Positions 33,258 through 43,755 of a stretch of 64,000 nt of DNA are shown here, piece after piece. Source of the DNA: Streptomyces sp. SLBN-118. Its GTDB lineage: Bacteria > Actinomycetota > Actinomycetes > Streptomycetales > Streptomycetaceae. The stretch's first letter is position 1, and every line of letters begins with the position of its first letter. A program made the translations under genes and the position numbers. Under the pieces are notes generated by a model. It saw only the letters and a list, made by a program, of their open reading frames with translations. It searched no databases and had not been told where the DNA came from. The stretch is from the NCBI RefSeq assembly GCF_006715635.1, contig NZ_VFNP01000002.1:1984001-2048000 (forward strand), written 5' to 3'.

Positions 33258-34856
33258 TCAGTCGCGCGCGGCCGTCTCCGGGACGCGTTCAGGGCCTTGG
33301 CGGTCCGGTCCCGCGCCCGGTCGGCCGGGCAGGAACGCCCCGACCACCACGGCACCGATGACGGCGATGGCCGCCGAGCAGAGTGACGTCAGATGCATGG
33401 CGTCGAGGAAGGCCTCGTTCGCCGGGCCGATCAGTGCCTTGCCCGCCGGGCCGAGCCTCTCCGCGGCGGCGAGGGTGGCCTCGATGGACTCGCCTGCGGC
33501 ATTCCGTGCCCCGGCGGGCAACACGCCGAGGTGACCCTCGATCCCGTTGCGGTAGTGCGTGGCCAGCAGCGAGCCGAGTACGGCCACCCCGAGCGCGCCG
33601 CCGATCTGGCGGAAGGTGTTGTTGACCGCGCTGCCCGAGCCGGCCTTCTCCCGCGGCAGCAGCCGCACCACCAGGTAGGTCACCGGCGTGGAGACGTGTG
33701 CCATGCCCACGCCCTGGGCGAGGAAGGCGATCTCGATCGCCCATACCGGGGTCGAGGTGTCGAACAGCGCGAACGCCCAGAACCCGACCGCGATCAGCAG
33801 CATGCCCGCCGCGCAGGTGACCCGCGTACCGAACCGGGCCACGGCAAGCCGGGCCCGCGGCGCGAAAACCATCTGTGCCGCGGCCATCGGCAGGATGAGC
33901 AGCCCGGCCCGCAGGGCGCTGTAGCCGCGCACGCTCTGCAGATAGAACGCGGAGAAGAAGGTCAGGCCCATGAGGGCGAAGAAGACGAGCGCGACCGCGG
34001 CGACGGCCGCGGAGAAGGCGGGCTTCTTGAAGTACCCCATGTCGAGGGCGGGATGCCTGCTGCGCTTCTCGTGGAGGACGAAGAAGACGAGCACGGCGAG
34101 CCCCAGGGCCACCGGGCCGACCACGGACCGGGCCGTGAAGTCGCCCAGCTCGCCGGCGTGGATGATCCCGTACACCAGCAGCAGCATGCCGACGATCGAC
34201 AGCACGACGCCGAGGGGGTCGAGGCCGCCGGGGTTCGGGTCCTTGGAGTCCGGCACCAGAAGTGCGACGCAGACCACGGCGATGATGACGACGGGCACGT
34301 TGATCAGGAAGATCGAGCCCCACCAGAAGTGGTCGAGGAGCATTCCGCCGGTGACCGGGCCGACGGCGATCGCGACGCCGACGCTGCCCGCCCAGATCCC
34401 CATGGCCTTGGGCTGCTCGTCACGCTCGAAGACGTGCACCAGCACGGCGAGCGTGGCAGGCATCACAAAGGCGGCGCCGAAGCCCATCAGCGCCCGGTAG
34501 GAGACGAGCTCGGCGGGTGAGCCGGACAGCGCGGCGAGTCCCGAGCCGAAGCCGAACAGGGAGGTGCCGAAGAGCAGGACCTTCTTGCGGCCCACACGGT
34601 CGCCCACCAGGCCGGCGGTGAACAGCATCCCGGCGAGGACGAGCGTGTAGGAGTTCATCGCCCATTCGAGCTCGCTCTGGGTGGCACCGAGGCCGTGCGG
34701 CGGTGGGCTGGCGATCGTTTTGACCGCCACATTGAGGATGGAGTTGTCCAGCACGACGATGATCAGGCTGAACATCAGGACCGTGAGGATCGCCCACCTG
34801 CGGCGGTGCACGGCTTCGGGAATCCGCGGGGCGGGTCTGCCGGACGGGATCGTCAT
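33258..34856 (-). CDS. DHA2-family (EmrB/QacA) MFS drug exporter
   Basis: Proton-driven efflux pump of 532 residues with 14 membrane segments. Signature motifs: [13 protein letters not shown] in TM1, [13 protein letters not shown] (motif A) between TM2 and TM3 and [20 protein letters not shown] (motif C, an antiporter mark) in TM5. ATG 34856 (MTIPSGR) is used; the longer frame would run through the operator at 34875. The nearby TetR gene and operator indicate drug-inducible control. Substrate unknown. Confidence 0.93.
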   Translation of the reverse strand: MTIPSGRPAPRIPEAVHRRRWAILTVLMFSLIIVVLDNSILNVAVKTIASPPPHGLGATQSELEWAMNSYTLVLAGMLFTAGLVGDRVGRKKVLLFGTSLFGFGSGLAALSGSPAELVSYRALMGFGAAFVMPATLAVLVHVFERDEQPKAMGIWAGSVGVAIAVGPVTGGMLLDHFWWGSIFLINVPVVIIAVVCVALLVPDSKDPNPGGLDPLGVVLSIVGMLLLVYGIIHAGELGDFTARSVVGPVALGLAVLVFFVLHEKRSRHPALDMGYFKKPAFSAAVAAVALVFFALMGLTFFSAFYLQSVRGYSALRAGLLILPMAAAQMVFAPRARLAVARFGTRVTCAAGMLLIAVGFWAFALFDTSTPVWAIEIAFLAQGVGMAHVSTPVTYLVVRLLPREKAGSGSAVNNTFRQIGGALGVAVLGSLLATHYRNGIEGHLGVLPAGARNAAGESIEATLAAAERLGPAGKALIGPANEAFLDAMHLTSLCSAAIAVIGAVVVGAFLPGRPGAGPDRQGPERVPETAARD

Positions 34857-34874
34857 GGGGGCAGCGTAACTCAA

Positions 34875-34903
34875 TTTCGATACGAGACCGTCTCGTATCG
34901 AAA
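34875..34903. promoter_or_regulatory. Perfect 29 bp operator for the TetR repressor
   Basis: Two 14-base arms, TTTCGATACGAGAC and its exact complement, around a single C, located 18 bases upstream of the MFS exporter ATG. Length and perfect symmetry are typical of TetR-family operators. Assignment to the TetR protein at 32491 rests on gene context. Confidence 0.8.
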
Positions 34904-35015
34904 GCCGAAGAGAAGGTGCCGGATGCCCTTCCGCGCGGGCGGCACGAGGTGCCACCATGGACCTGATCCGGGGACGCCGTCAGGGCGCCTCGAGATGACG
35001 AAGGAGCCGTTGGCC

Positions 35016-35876
35016 ATGACGCTTCAGGCTGCCCAGAGGCCCACCGACAGCAGCAAGGCGCTGTACGGCGGCAAGGGCACTCGCCGCATCACCGTCCACG
35101 ACATCGCCGCCGCCAAGGAGCGCGGCGAGAAGTGGCCGATGCTCACTGCTTACGACGCGATGACCGCATCGGTCTTCGACGAGGCCGGCATCCCGGTGAT
35201 CCTCGTCGGCGACTCGATGGGCAACTGCCATCTCGGCTACGAGACCACCGTGCCGGTCACCATGGACGAGATGACCCTGCTCTCCGCAGCCGTCGTACGG
35301 GGCACCAGGCGTGCCCTGGTCGTCGGCGACCTCCCCTTCGGCTCGTACCAGGAAGGCCCGGTCCACGCCCTGCGCAACGCCACCCGGCTGATCAAGGACG
35401 CCGGTGTCGGCGCGGTCAAGCTGGAGGGCGGCGAGCGCTCGCTGGGCCAGACGGAGCTTCTGGTGCAGGCCGGTATCCCGGTCATGTCGCATCTGGGCCT
35501 GACCCCGCAGTCCGTCAACACCATGGGCTACCGCGTGCAGGGGCGCGGCGACGAGGCGGCCCACCGGCTGATGCGCGACGCCAAGGCGGCGCAGGACGCG
35601 GGCGCCTTCGCCGTCGTCCTGGAGCTGGTCCCCGCGGAGATCGCCGCCGAGGTCACCCGCAGCCTGCACATCCCGACCATCGGCATCGGCGCGGGCCCCG
35701 ACACGGACGCCCAGGTGCTCGTCTGGACCGACATGGCGGGCCTGACGGGCGGCAAGGTGCCGCGCTTCACCAAGCAGTACGCCAACCTCCGCCAGACGCT
35801 CGGCGACGCCGCGAAGGCCTTCGCCGACGATGTCGTCGGCGGGGCGTTCCCGCAGGAGGAGCACACCTTCCACTGA
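35016..35876 (+). CDS. panB: 3-methyl-2-oxobutanoate hydroxymethyltransferase
   Basis: First committed enzyme of pantothenate/CoA synthesis: transfers a hydroxymethyl group from methylene-tetrahydrofolate to 2-oxoisovalerate. The 286-residue TIM barrel shows the family blocks MLTAYDAMTASVFDEAGIP, VGDSMG (metal-binding Asp), LPFGSYQ, VKLEGG, MSHLGLTPQSV and IGIGAGPDTDAQVLVW. AAGGAG at 35001-35006 fixes the start at 35016. The gene stands alone and ends in a strong hairpin. Confidence 0.96.
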   Translation: MTLQAAQRPTDSSKALYGGKGTRRITVHDIAAAKERGEKWPMLTAYDAMTASVFDEAGIPVILVGDSMGNCHLGYETTVPVTMDEMTLLSAAVVRGTRRALVVGDLPFGSYQEGPVHALRNATRLIKDAGVGAVKLEGGERSLGQTELLVQAGIPVMSHLGLTPQSVNTMGYRVQGRGDEAAHRLMRDAKAAQDAGAFAVVLELVPAEIAAEVTRSLHIPTIGIGAGPDTDAQVLVWTDMAGLTGGKVPRFTKQYANLRQTLGDAAKAFADDVVGGAFPQEEHTFH

Positions 35877-35893
35877 GCCATCTCCGGCACCAC

Positions 35894-35930
35894 CGACAGC
35901 CCGCCGACATCCCCCATCGGCGGGCTGTCG
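35894..35930 (+). terminator. Terminator after panB
   Basis: Perfect 14 bp stem (CGACAGCCCGCCGA and complement) with a 9-base loop, 17 bases past the panB stop. Confidence 0.85.
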
Positions 35931-36050
35931 TCCTGCGTGAGGCCCCGAAGCCCCGGTGCCCGAAGCTCAGGAAGCCTCCAGGAGCCCCGGCACGTAGCCT
36001 TGAAAGTGGACTCGGGGCTTGCTTGCATCACCCTTCGGGAGGCGGTCGAC

Positions 36051-36422
36051 ATGGCCGGAATCGTGCGCAAGACCTTCGACTCCCCGGAAGAGACCCGGCC
36101 CTTCGCCGAGGGAACCGGGAAGCTCGACCTCGTCACCGGCGAAGGCGGGCCGCCGGTCGGCCGGGCCGTGTACGAGCCGGGCTGGAAGTGGTCCAAGCAC
36201 ATCAAGCCCATCGTCGGCACCGACAGCTGCCAGTCGCACCATGTGGGCTATGTCGTCAGCGGCCGGATGAAGGTCGTCATGAACGACGGCGAGAGCGAGG
36301 AGATACGCTCCGGCGACTTCGTCGACATCCAGCCCGGCCACGATGCCTGGGTGGTCGGCGACGAGAGTGTCGTCGTGCTCGACTGGGCCGGTTTCGTCGA
36401 CTACGCCAAGCCCGCATCCTGA
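36051..36422 (+). CDS. Small cupin-domain protein
   Basis: Single cupin barrel of 123 residues. Motif 1-like HHVGYVVSGRMKV and motif 2-like SGDFVDIQPGHDAWVVGDE are present, giving a possible metal site, though one of the usual His/Glu ligands is replaced. GGGAGG precedes ATG 36051. Function unknown; such small cupins act as isomerases, dioxygenases or sensors. It precedes the DrrAB-type exporter by 89 bases on the same strand. Confidence 0.8.
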   Translation: MAGIVRKTFDSPEETRPFAEGTGKLDLVTGEGGPPVGRAVYEPGWKWSKHIKPIVGTDSCQSHHVGYVVSGRMKVVMNDGESEEIRSGDFVDIQPGHDAWVVGDESVVVLDWAGFVDYAKPAS

Positions 36423-36511
36423 CCTGCCCTTTCCTGGGCGTCGGCAGGCTGTAGCCCGCCTGTCGGCAGCTTGTCGGCAGCTTGTCGGCGACGCCCGTCA
36501 TCGTTGGCGGC

Positions 36512-37500
<989 letters not shown>

Positions 37501-37504
<4 letters not shown>

Positions 37505-38355
37505 GTACGGCAACTGCCACCACCGCTCAGTCGCCGGCTCCCGCGCCCGCCCCGGCCAAGAAGGCACCGGCCGGCGAGGGCCGGATCGGCCTGCGGGGCA
37601 ATCTGCGGCACATCGGCGCGCTGGTACGCCGCAACGCCCTGCAGATCAAGCAGGACCCGGAGTCGATGTTCGACGCCGTGCTGATGCCGGTCATCTTCAT
37701 TCTGCTGTTCGTGTACGTCTTCGGCGGGGCGATCTCCGGCAAGGGCAACCAGCAGCAGTACGTCAACTACGTGGTCCCCGGCATGATGGCGATGATGGGC
37801 ATGAACATCTCCATGGCTGTCGGCACCGGCGTCAACGACGACTTCAAGAAGGGCGTGATGGACCGCTTCCGGTCCATGCCGATCGCCCGCTCCTCGGTCC
37901 TCATCGCGAAGATCGTGGTCGAGGTCGGCCGGATGATGGTCGCCGTGACCATCCTGCTCGGCATGGGCTTCCTGCTCGGCCTGCAGATCCACACCTCGGT
38001 GCTCGAACTCCTCGTCGCGGTCGGCCTCTCCATGGTCTTCGGCGCCTCGCTGATGTGGATCTTCATCCTGCTCGGTCTCACCATGAAGACGCCCCAGGCC
38101 GTCCAGGGAGTGGCCATGATGGTCCTGATGCCTCTGCAGTTCGGCTCGTCGATCTTCGCCCCGCCGACCACGATGCCCGGCTGGCTGCAGACCTTCACCG
38201 ACTACAACCCGCTGTCCAATCTGGCGGACGCGGCACGGAATCTGATCAACGGCGGCCCCATCGCCCACTCCGTGTGGATGACGCTGGGCTGGTCGGCGGC
38301 GATCACTCTGGTCACGGCACCGCTCGCGGTCGCCAAGTTCCGCAAGAAGACCTGA
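37501..38355 (+). CDS. DrrB-type ABC-2 exporter permease
   Basis: Membrane subunit of the exporter, 284 residues: a Pro/Ala-rich cytoplasmic N-terminus (about 1-30), then six membrane segments. The ABC-2 signatures NYVVPGMMAMMG and GVNDDFKKGVMDRFRSMPIARSS (partly quoted) are clear, as is YNPLSNLADAARNL near the C-terminus. It is coupled to the ATPase gene by an ATGA overlap. Likely exports a hydrophobic natural product or lipid; substrate unknown. It converges on the AfsR-like gene 13 bases away. Confidence 0.92.
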
Positions 38356-38368
38356 TCCCGACGTGGGG

Positions 38369-41300
38369 TCACACCAGGGCGGCGGCCTCATCCAGGGTGA
38401 GGCCGCCGCCTTCGGCGTATGCGCTCTCGTATGCGGCGTCCCCGAGCACCCCGCGGACCGCCACCTCGGAATCGGCCCGGCTCTCGCGCTCGTAGCGGGG
38501 CGAGAAGTGGCCCCGCGGCAGCAGGGCGTCGGACGCCCCGAGTATCCGGGCCGCGTCCCGGGCACGTTCGGGCTGCGCCATGGCCAGCGCACCGGCAGAG
38601 GTCACCAGGTGCAGCGAGGGCATCTGCGGAGCGACCATCAGGGTGAGCGGGTCCCGCGCCTTCTCCAGCGCGTGGCGTGCCCTGCTCAGGGACCGCTCGT
38701 AGTCGCCCTCGACGAGGTCGAGCCGGGCGAGGAAGCCGGTGATCATGCCTTCGAAGATCGCCATGGTCGCGGACTGGAACTGCGTCAGAATCACGTCGAC
38801 CTCGGCACGCGCCTCCTGGACGCGGTCGTTGCGTCCCAGCCAGAGCGCCAGGTACAGCCGGGCGAAGACCGTCGAGTCCCGGCCCGCCCTCCTGACATCG
38901 GCCAGCACGTCACGGATCAGGGCCTCGCCCCGCTCGTCCTCCCCCATCTCCAGCAGGACACCGCCGAGACGGGAGCGCAGCACCGCCGTCTGGGCCTGGG
39001 CACCGACCTGCTCCGCGTATCCGATGGCTGACGTGAAGTCCTCGGCGGCGAGCGGGTATTCGCCGCGGTTCTCGCGCGCCTCGCCGCGCGCGGACAGCGC
39101 CTCCGCCGCACCGAAGGCATCGCCGATCCTGGTGAAGATCTCCAGCGCCTCCTCCGCGTCGCGGGCCGCGTCACCGGCCCACTCGCTGCGGTTGGCGAGC
39201 ACATTGGCCCGTGCCTGGAGCGATACGGCGAGCTCCCATTCGTATTCGAGCGCGCGGCAGGTCTCGGTGGTCTTGTCGAGCAGGATCCTGAGCTGCTCGG
39301 CCTCTCCGGTCATCACGACGGCGAAGAACCAGAGCGAAGCCGGGGGGCGGCAGGTCTGCGGCAGCCCCGGCCGGTAGGCCTCGGTGATCCGGCGCAGCCG
39401 CTCCCTCTTCTCCGGCGTCGTCCACTCGTCGACGTCGTAGTCGATGAAGACCATCCGGATCAGCGCGGCACCGCGCCGGGCCTCCTGGAGCAGCTCGGGG
39501 GACATGGGCGGCGGCGCGTCCGTGATCCGTTCGGTGATCGGCGGGGCGGGCACGACGGGCGGTGCGAAGGGGTCCGGGCCCAGCTCGCCGGCGACCGTGG
39601 CCCAGTGCCGGGCCTCGGTACGCAGATCCCGCATCTGCCAGTACCAGGACAGGCAGACGACGAGGAACAGCGCCTCCTGCTCGTCGCGGGCGGCGACGGC
39701 GTGGCGCAGTGCGGTGCGCAGATTCTCGTACTCGAGCTGGAGCAGGTCCAGGGCGGCTCGCTGTCCGTGGCCGCGCAGGAGCGGGTCGGTGACGCGTGCC
39801 AGCTCCCGGTAGTGGACCAGGTGCCGCCGCTCCACGGTGCTGCGTTCGGCGGCCTGGTCGAGGCGTTCGGACGCGTACTCCCCGACGGTTTCGAGGAGGC
39901 GGTAGCGCATCTGGCCGTCGGGGGCGGCGACGACGAGCGACTTGTCGATGAGGGATCCAAGGACGTGGGCGACATCGAGGTCCGCGTCGCCGCAGACGGC
40001 CTCGGCCGCGGGGAGGTCGCAGCCGCCCGCGAAGACCGACAGCCGCCGCAGTACGGCACGTTCGGCGCCGTCGAGGAGGTCCCAGGACCAGTCGACGACG
40101 GCCCGCAGGGTCTGCTGGCGCGGCAGTACGGTACGGCTGCCGCTCGTCAGCAGGCGGAAGCGGTCGTCGAGGCGGTCGGCGATCTGGCGCGGGGTGAGCA
40201 TCCGCAGGCGGGCGGCGGCGAGTTCGATGGCGAGCGGCAGTCCGTCGAGCCGGTGGCAGATCTCGGCGGCGGCCTCCGGGTCGTCATCGATACGGAAGCC
40301 CGGCGTGGCCGCGGCGCCGCGATCGGCGAGCAGGCGCAGCGCCATGGGGTCGGGCAGCGGGTCCACCGGGCGCACCAACTCGCCCGGAACGCCCAGCGGT
40401 TCGCGGCTGGTCGCCAGTACGGTGACGCCCGGGCAGCTTTCGAGCAGTCGCTCGGCGAGGGCGGCGGCGGCGCCGACGACGTGCTCGCAGTTGTCGAGGA
40501 GCAGGAGCATCTGGCGGCGCGCGCAGTGCTCGATCAGCCGCAGGAGGGCGTCGTCGCTGTGCCCCTCCGCGGCCCTCAACTCCTCGGCACCGGCGCCGCG
40601 CAGCACGGTCTCGCGCGCGCCGAGCGTGGTGAGGACGGCTTCCGGGACGGTCTCCGGGTCGTCCACGGGCGCGAGTTCGGCAAGCCAGACCCCGTCGGGC
40701 CACGGGCTCTGTCCGGCCGCGTCGACCCGCTCGGCGGCCTCCTGGGACAGCCGCGTCTTCCCGGCGCCACCGGGGCCGAGCAGCGTGACGAGCCGGGCGG
40801 CGGCGAGGTCGCCGTGGATGGCCTCGATGTCGGCGTCGCGCCCGACGAAGGAGGTGAGGCGGGCGCGCAGGTTGCCGGGGGCGCACGGCCGCTGCGCGGA
40901 GCCGTTCCCCACCCCGCCCTCCCCCCGTCCCGAACCGGGGGCAACAGCTTCGCGCGTGTGGGGTCCGGGGCGGAGCCCCGCTTTGGGCAAAGGGGAGGGC
41001 GACAGCAACTGCCCGTGAAGCGCGCGCAGTTCGTGGCCCGGGTCCGCCCCCAGGCTGTCCGCAAGGAGGCACCGCACCTCCTCGTACGCCGCCAGTGCCT
41101 CGGCCGCCCGCCCCGCGTCCCGCAGTGCGCGCAGACGCAGCACCTGGAGGCGTTCGTCCAGCGGGTGCGCCTCGCACAGCGCGGTGAGTTCCGGCAGCGC
41201 CTCCTCCGCGCGGCCGAGCGCGAGCGCCGCCGCGAGCCGGGCCCGGCGGGCGTCCAGGCGGCGGGCCTCCCAGCGTGCCGCCTCGGACGTACGGTCCGGG

Positions 41301-41716
41301 AGGTCGGCCAGCACCGGCCCCTGCCACAGCGCCAGCGCGTCGTCGAGCAGCGCCGCCGCCTTGACCGCGTCGCCCTCGTCCAGGGCCCGCGCCCCCTCCC
41401 CCGCGAGCCGGTCGAACCGGTGCAGGTCCACGTCGTCACCCGCCGCGCACAGCCGGTATCCGCCGCTGTCCGCGGAGGCGACCGCCGCGTGCCCCAGCGC
41501 GCGCCGCAGCCGCCCGACGAGCGCCTGGACCGCGCCCACCGCGTCCGCGGGCGGATCGCCGTCCCATACCTCGTCGACGAGGACGCCGACCGGGACCGTA
41601 CGCCCGGCCCGTACAGCCAGCACGGTCAGGAGCGCGCGCAGCCGCGCACCGCCGAGCGCGACGGGGGTGCCGTCGTCGTGAAGTGCCTGCGTGGTGCCGA
41701 GAACCCGATAGTGCAC
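38369..41716 (-). CDS. AfsR/SARP-family regulator with NB-ARC and TPR domains
   Basis: Large cytoplasmic transcription regulator of 1115 residues. Order: SARP-type winged-helix (about 1-95), bacterial transcriptional activator domain (about 100-245), NB-ARC ATPase with P-loop GPGGAGKTRL and Walker B MLLLLDNCEH (about 300-600), then TPR-like helices to the C-terminus. Such proteins bind repeats near promoters of secondary-metabolite or stress genes. The BTAD-NB-ARC linker carries an unusual Gly/Pro-rich insert of about 40 residues (40895-41010) that matches an intergenic repeat core. Start GTG 41716 (VHYRVLGTTQA) is used; ATG 41740 is possible. Target unknown; the convergent DrrAB exporter is a candidate. 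Confidence 0.9.
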   Translation of the reverse strand: MHYRVLGTTQALHDDGTPVALGGARLRALLTVLAVRAGRTVPVGVLVDEVWDGDPPADAVGAVQALVGRLRRALGHAAVASADSGGYRLCAAGDDVDLHRFDRLAGEGARALDEGDAVKAAALLDDALALWQGPVLADLPDRTSEAARWEARRLDARRARLAAALALGRAEEALPELTALCEAHPLDERLQVLRLRALRDAGRAAEALAAYEEVRCLLADSLGADPGHELRALHGQLLSPSPLPKAGLRPGPHTREAVAPGSGRGEGGVGNGSAQRPCAPGNLRARLTSFVGRDADIEAIHGDLAAARLVTLLGPGGAGKTRLSQEAAERVDAAGQSPWPDGVWLAELAPVDDPETVPEAVLTTLGARETVLRGAGAEELRAAEGHSDDALLRLIEHCARRQMLLLLDNCEHVVGAAAALAERLLESCPGVTVLATSREPLGVPGELVRPVDPLPDPMALRLLADRGAAATPGFRIDDDPEAAAEICHRLDGLPLAIELAAARLRMLTPRQIADRLDDRFRLLTSGSRTVLPRQQTLRAVVDWSWDLLDGAERAVLRRLSVFAGGCDLPAAEAVCGDADLDVAHVLGSLIDKSLVVAAPDGQMRYRLLETVGEYASERLDQAAERSTVERRHLVHYRELARVTDPLLRGHGQRAALDLLQLEYENLRTALRHAVAARDEQEALFLVVCLSWYWQMRDLRTEARHWATVAGELGPDPFAPPVVPAPPITERITDAPPPMSPELLQEARRGAALIRMVFIDYDVDEWTTPEKRERLRRITEAYRPGLPQTCRPPASLWFFAVVMTGEAEQLRILLDKTTETCRALEYEWELAVSLQARANVLANRSEWAGDAARDAEEALEIFTRIGDAFGAAEALSARGEARENRGEYPLAAEDFTSAIGYAEQVGAQAQTAVLRSRLGGVLLEMGEDERGEALIRDVLADVRRAGRDSTVFARLYLALWLGRNDRVQEARAEVDVILTQFQSATMAIFEGMITGFLARLDLVEGDYERSLSRARHALEKARDPLTLMVAPQMPSLHLVTSAGALAMAQPERARDAARILGASDALLPRGHFSPRYERESRADSEVAVRGVLGDAAYESAYAEGGGLTLDEAAALV
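38378..38410 (+). terminator. Terminator hairpin inside the 3' end of the AfsR-like gene
   Basis: Perfect 13 bp stem (GGCGGCGGCCTCA / TGAGGCCGCCGCC) with a 7-base loop, 23 bases past the ABC permease stop but inside the last codons of the convergent AfsR-like gene. It would end the exporter transcript and lies antisense to the codons for the C-terminus. Confidence 0.7.
40967..40979 (-). repeat. Intergenic-repeat core embedded in the AfsR-like gene
   Basis: The 13-base palindrome-like core GGGGCTCCGCCCC on the minus strand, preceded as in the intergenic copies by a GGGGTC-type block. It encodes part of the insert KAGLRPGP in the linker between the BTAD and NB-ARC domains. The same core is at 25036, 30950 and 44366, all intergenic. 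Confidence 0.65.
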
Positions 41717-41887
41717 TCGCCCATTGTCACCGGTGCCCATCCGGGGCGGCGCAGCAGGAACCCCCGCAACCCCCCGGGACGTTCTCCCCACGTCACCGGT
41801 ACGGTCGATCCGCATGTCCCTCCCCCTCTCCCTCCCCTACGCCCCGGCGGGCGTGGGAGGACTCCCAAGTCTCCTGGAGCCGCACCC

Positions 41888-42691
41888 ATGACCACCGCCA
41901 CCTCTCGCCACAGCGACCGGCGCATCAGTCCGGTGTTCCTCGGGATCGTCGCCGTGATGGGCGTGACCGGGTGGGCTGTGTGGACGGACTTCGCGGCGAG
42001 CCCCGGCCTGGCCGTGTTCCTCTTCGTCACCTCGGCGTGGATCGTCTCGCTGTGTCTGCACGAGTACGCGCACGCCCGCACGGCACTGCACAGCGGTGAC
42101 ATCTCCATCGGTACCAAGGGCTATTTGACCCTCAACCCGCTCAAGTACACGCATGCGCTGCTGAGCATCGTACTGCCGGTGCTGTTCGTGATCATGGGCG
42201 GAATCGGTCTGCCCGGCGGTGCGGTCTTCATCGAGCGGGGCCGTATCCGGGGCCGCTGGAAGCACAGCCTGATCTCCGCGGCGGGGCCGCTGACGAATGT
42301 GCTGTTCGCGCTCGCGTGCACCGCGCCGTTCTGGCTGGACGCGCTCGACGGGGTGCCGTTGGTCTTCCGCTTCGCGCTCGCGTTCCTGGGGCTGCTCCAG
42401 ATCACGGCCGCGATCCTGAACTTCCTGCCGGTGCCCGGTCTCGACGGATACGGCGTGATCGAGCCGTGGCTCTCGTACAAGATCCGCCGCCAGGTCGAGC
42501 CGTTCGCCCCCTTCGGGCTGCTCGCGGTCTTCGGTGTGCTGTTCATCCCCGAGGTGAACCACGCGTTCTTCGACGCGATCCACGCGATCCTGCGGGGGCT
42601 CGGCATCAGTGAGGCGGAGACGTACTGCGGTCAGGACTTCTACCGCTTCTGGCAGACGAGCGACTTCTGCGAGTCGGTCGTCAGCCGGTAG
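41888..42691 (+). CDS. Site-2 protease (M50) family membrane metalloprotease
   Basis: Intramembrane zinc protease of 267 residues with about six membrane segments. The zinc motif HEYAHA (HExxH) lies in an early segment at about residue 58, and the third ligand in NFLPVPGLDGYG. No PDZ domain, so it belongs to the small actinobacterial/archaeal branch rather than RseP. Substrate unknown; anti-sigma factors or signal peptides are typical. ATG 41888 follows the divergent regulator by 171 bases. Confidence 0.9.
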   Translation: MTTATSRHSDRRISPVFLGIVAVMGVTGWAVWTDFAASPGLAVFLFVTSAWIVSLCLHEYAHARTALHSGDISIGTKGYLTLNPLKYTHALLSIVLPVLFVIMGGIGLPGGAVFIERGRIRGRWKHSLISAAGPLTNVLFALACTAPFWLDALDGVPLVFRFALAFLGLLQITAAILNFLPVPGLDGYGVIEPWLSYKIRRQVEPFAPFGLLAVFGVLFIPEVNHAFFDAIHAILRGLGISEAETYCGQDFYRFWQTSDFCESVVSR

Positions 42692-42869
42692 CCCCGCGGG
42701 CCTGGCGCTCGGCCTTCGCCCGGCGCAGGTAGTACCAGGCCATGTTCGACGCGAGCCCGGCCAGCAGCACCCACACGATCCCGATCCAGAGGCCCTGCAC
42801 GAAGGACACGACGGCTGCCGCGACGGCGAGGACGCAGACGACGAGGGAGTACAGAGCGAGGCGGGGCAT
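42681..42869 (-). CDS. Small two-helix membrane protein
   Basis: A 62-residue hypothetical protein with two membrane segments (about 4-24 and 28-45) and a basic tail (YYLRRAKAERQAR). AAAGGAG fixes ATG 42869, so the longer frame to 42944 is rejected. Its last 11 bases overlap the convergent protease gene. No known function; a regulatory or structural membrane peptide is possible. Confidence 0.7.
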   Translation of the reverse strand: MPRLALYSLVVCVLAVAAAVVSFVQGLWIGIVWVLLAGLASNMAWYYLRRAKAERQARGATG

Positions 42870-42947
42870 GGGGTACGGCTCCTTTCCGGGTACTGATGGC
42901 GTACGCCGTCCAGTGTCCCCCATGCCCCCGCCTGCCCCTGCCATCGA

Positions 42948-43661
42948 CTACACGTCGGTGACACGCAGCCCCGCGTGCGCCTTGTGGCGGCGGTTCACCG
43001 AGATCAGATTGGCGACCAGCGACTCGACCTGGTGGGCATTGCGCAGCCGGCCCGCGAAGACCCCCCGCATGCCCGGGATGCGGCCCGCCAGCGCCTGCAC
43101 GATGTCGGTGTCCGCGCGTACCTCGCCGAGCACCATCACATCCGTGTCGATCTCCTCGATCGACTCGTCCTGCAGCAGTACGGCGGACAGATGGTGGAAG
43201 GCGGCGGTCACCCGCGAGTCCGGCAGCAGGACGGCGGCCTGCTCGGCGGCGCTGCCCTCCTCCGGCTTGAGCGCGTACGCGCCCTTCTTGTCGAAGCCGA
43301 GCGGGTTGACGCAGTCGACGACGAGCTTGCCCACCAGCTCCTTCTGCAGCGTCTCCAGGGTCTTGGCGTGCCCGTCCCACGGCACGGCCACGATCACCAC
43401 GTCGCTGCGCCGGGCGCACTCGGCGTTGTCGGCGCCCTCGATACCGAGGCCGAGCTCGGCGGCCGCGGTCTCTGCGCGCTCCACGGCGCGGGACCCGATG
43501 ATCACCTTCTGGCCCGCCCTGGCCAGTCGGTAGGCGAGCCCGCGGCCCTGGTCGCCGGTGCCGCCGAGAACGCCGATGACCAGGCCGGATACGTCGGGAA
43601 GGTCCCAGGGGTCCTTGGCCGGGGCCTTCGGCGCGGTGCCTGCGCTGTCACGAGAAGTCAT
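42948..43661 (-). CDS. npdG: NADPH:F420 oxidoreductase (NPDG family)
   Basis: Cytosolic Rossmann enzyme of 237 residues transferring hydride between NADPH and the deazaflavin F420. The dinucleotide motif is IGVLGGTGDQGRGLAYRLA; IGSRAVER marks the NADP-phosphate site, and VDCVNPLGF and AFHHLSAVLL are typical of the family. Streptomyces use F420 in redox and tetracycline/lincosamide synthesis. ATG 43661 (MTSRDS) is used; the frame upstream is antisense to the next gene. Confidence 0.88.
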   Translation of the reverse strand: MTSRDSAGTAPKAPAKDPWDLPDVSGLVIGVLGGTGDQGRGLAYRLARAGQKVIIGSRAVERAETAAAELGLGIEGADNAECARRSDVVIVAVPWDGHAKTLETLQKELVGKLVVDCVNPLGFDKKGAYALKPEEGSAAEQAAVLLPDSRVTAAFHHLSAVLLQDESIEEIDTDVMVLGEVRADTDIVQALAGRIPGMRGVFAGRLRNAHQVESLVANLISVNRRHKAHAGLRVTDV

Positions 43662-43755
43662 GCGCCCGACCCTACTTCCTGGTATCGACACACGATCGGG
43701 TGAGCCGGTGGAAATCCTGCCCGCCCTCTGCACCCGTGGTACACGATGCGGGGCC

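Noticed and set aside
36461..36490. Repeated TGTCGGCAGCT units upstream of the DrrA-type gene as a SARP binding site
   Set aside because: Direct repeats at 11-base spacing are suggestive of SARP or LacI sites, but copies are few and overlap the gene-proximal leader, so no function is claimed.
39605..41887. Plus-strand open frame preceding the site-2 protease and antisense to the AfsR-like gene
   Set aside because: Low-complexity Arg/Gly/Gln-rich shadow of the regulator; only the part from ATG 41888 matches a real family.
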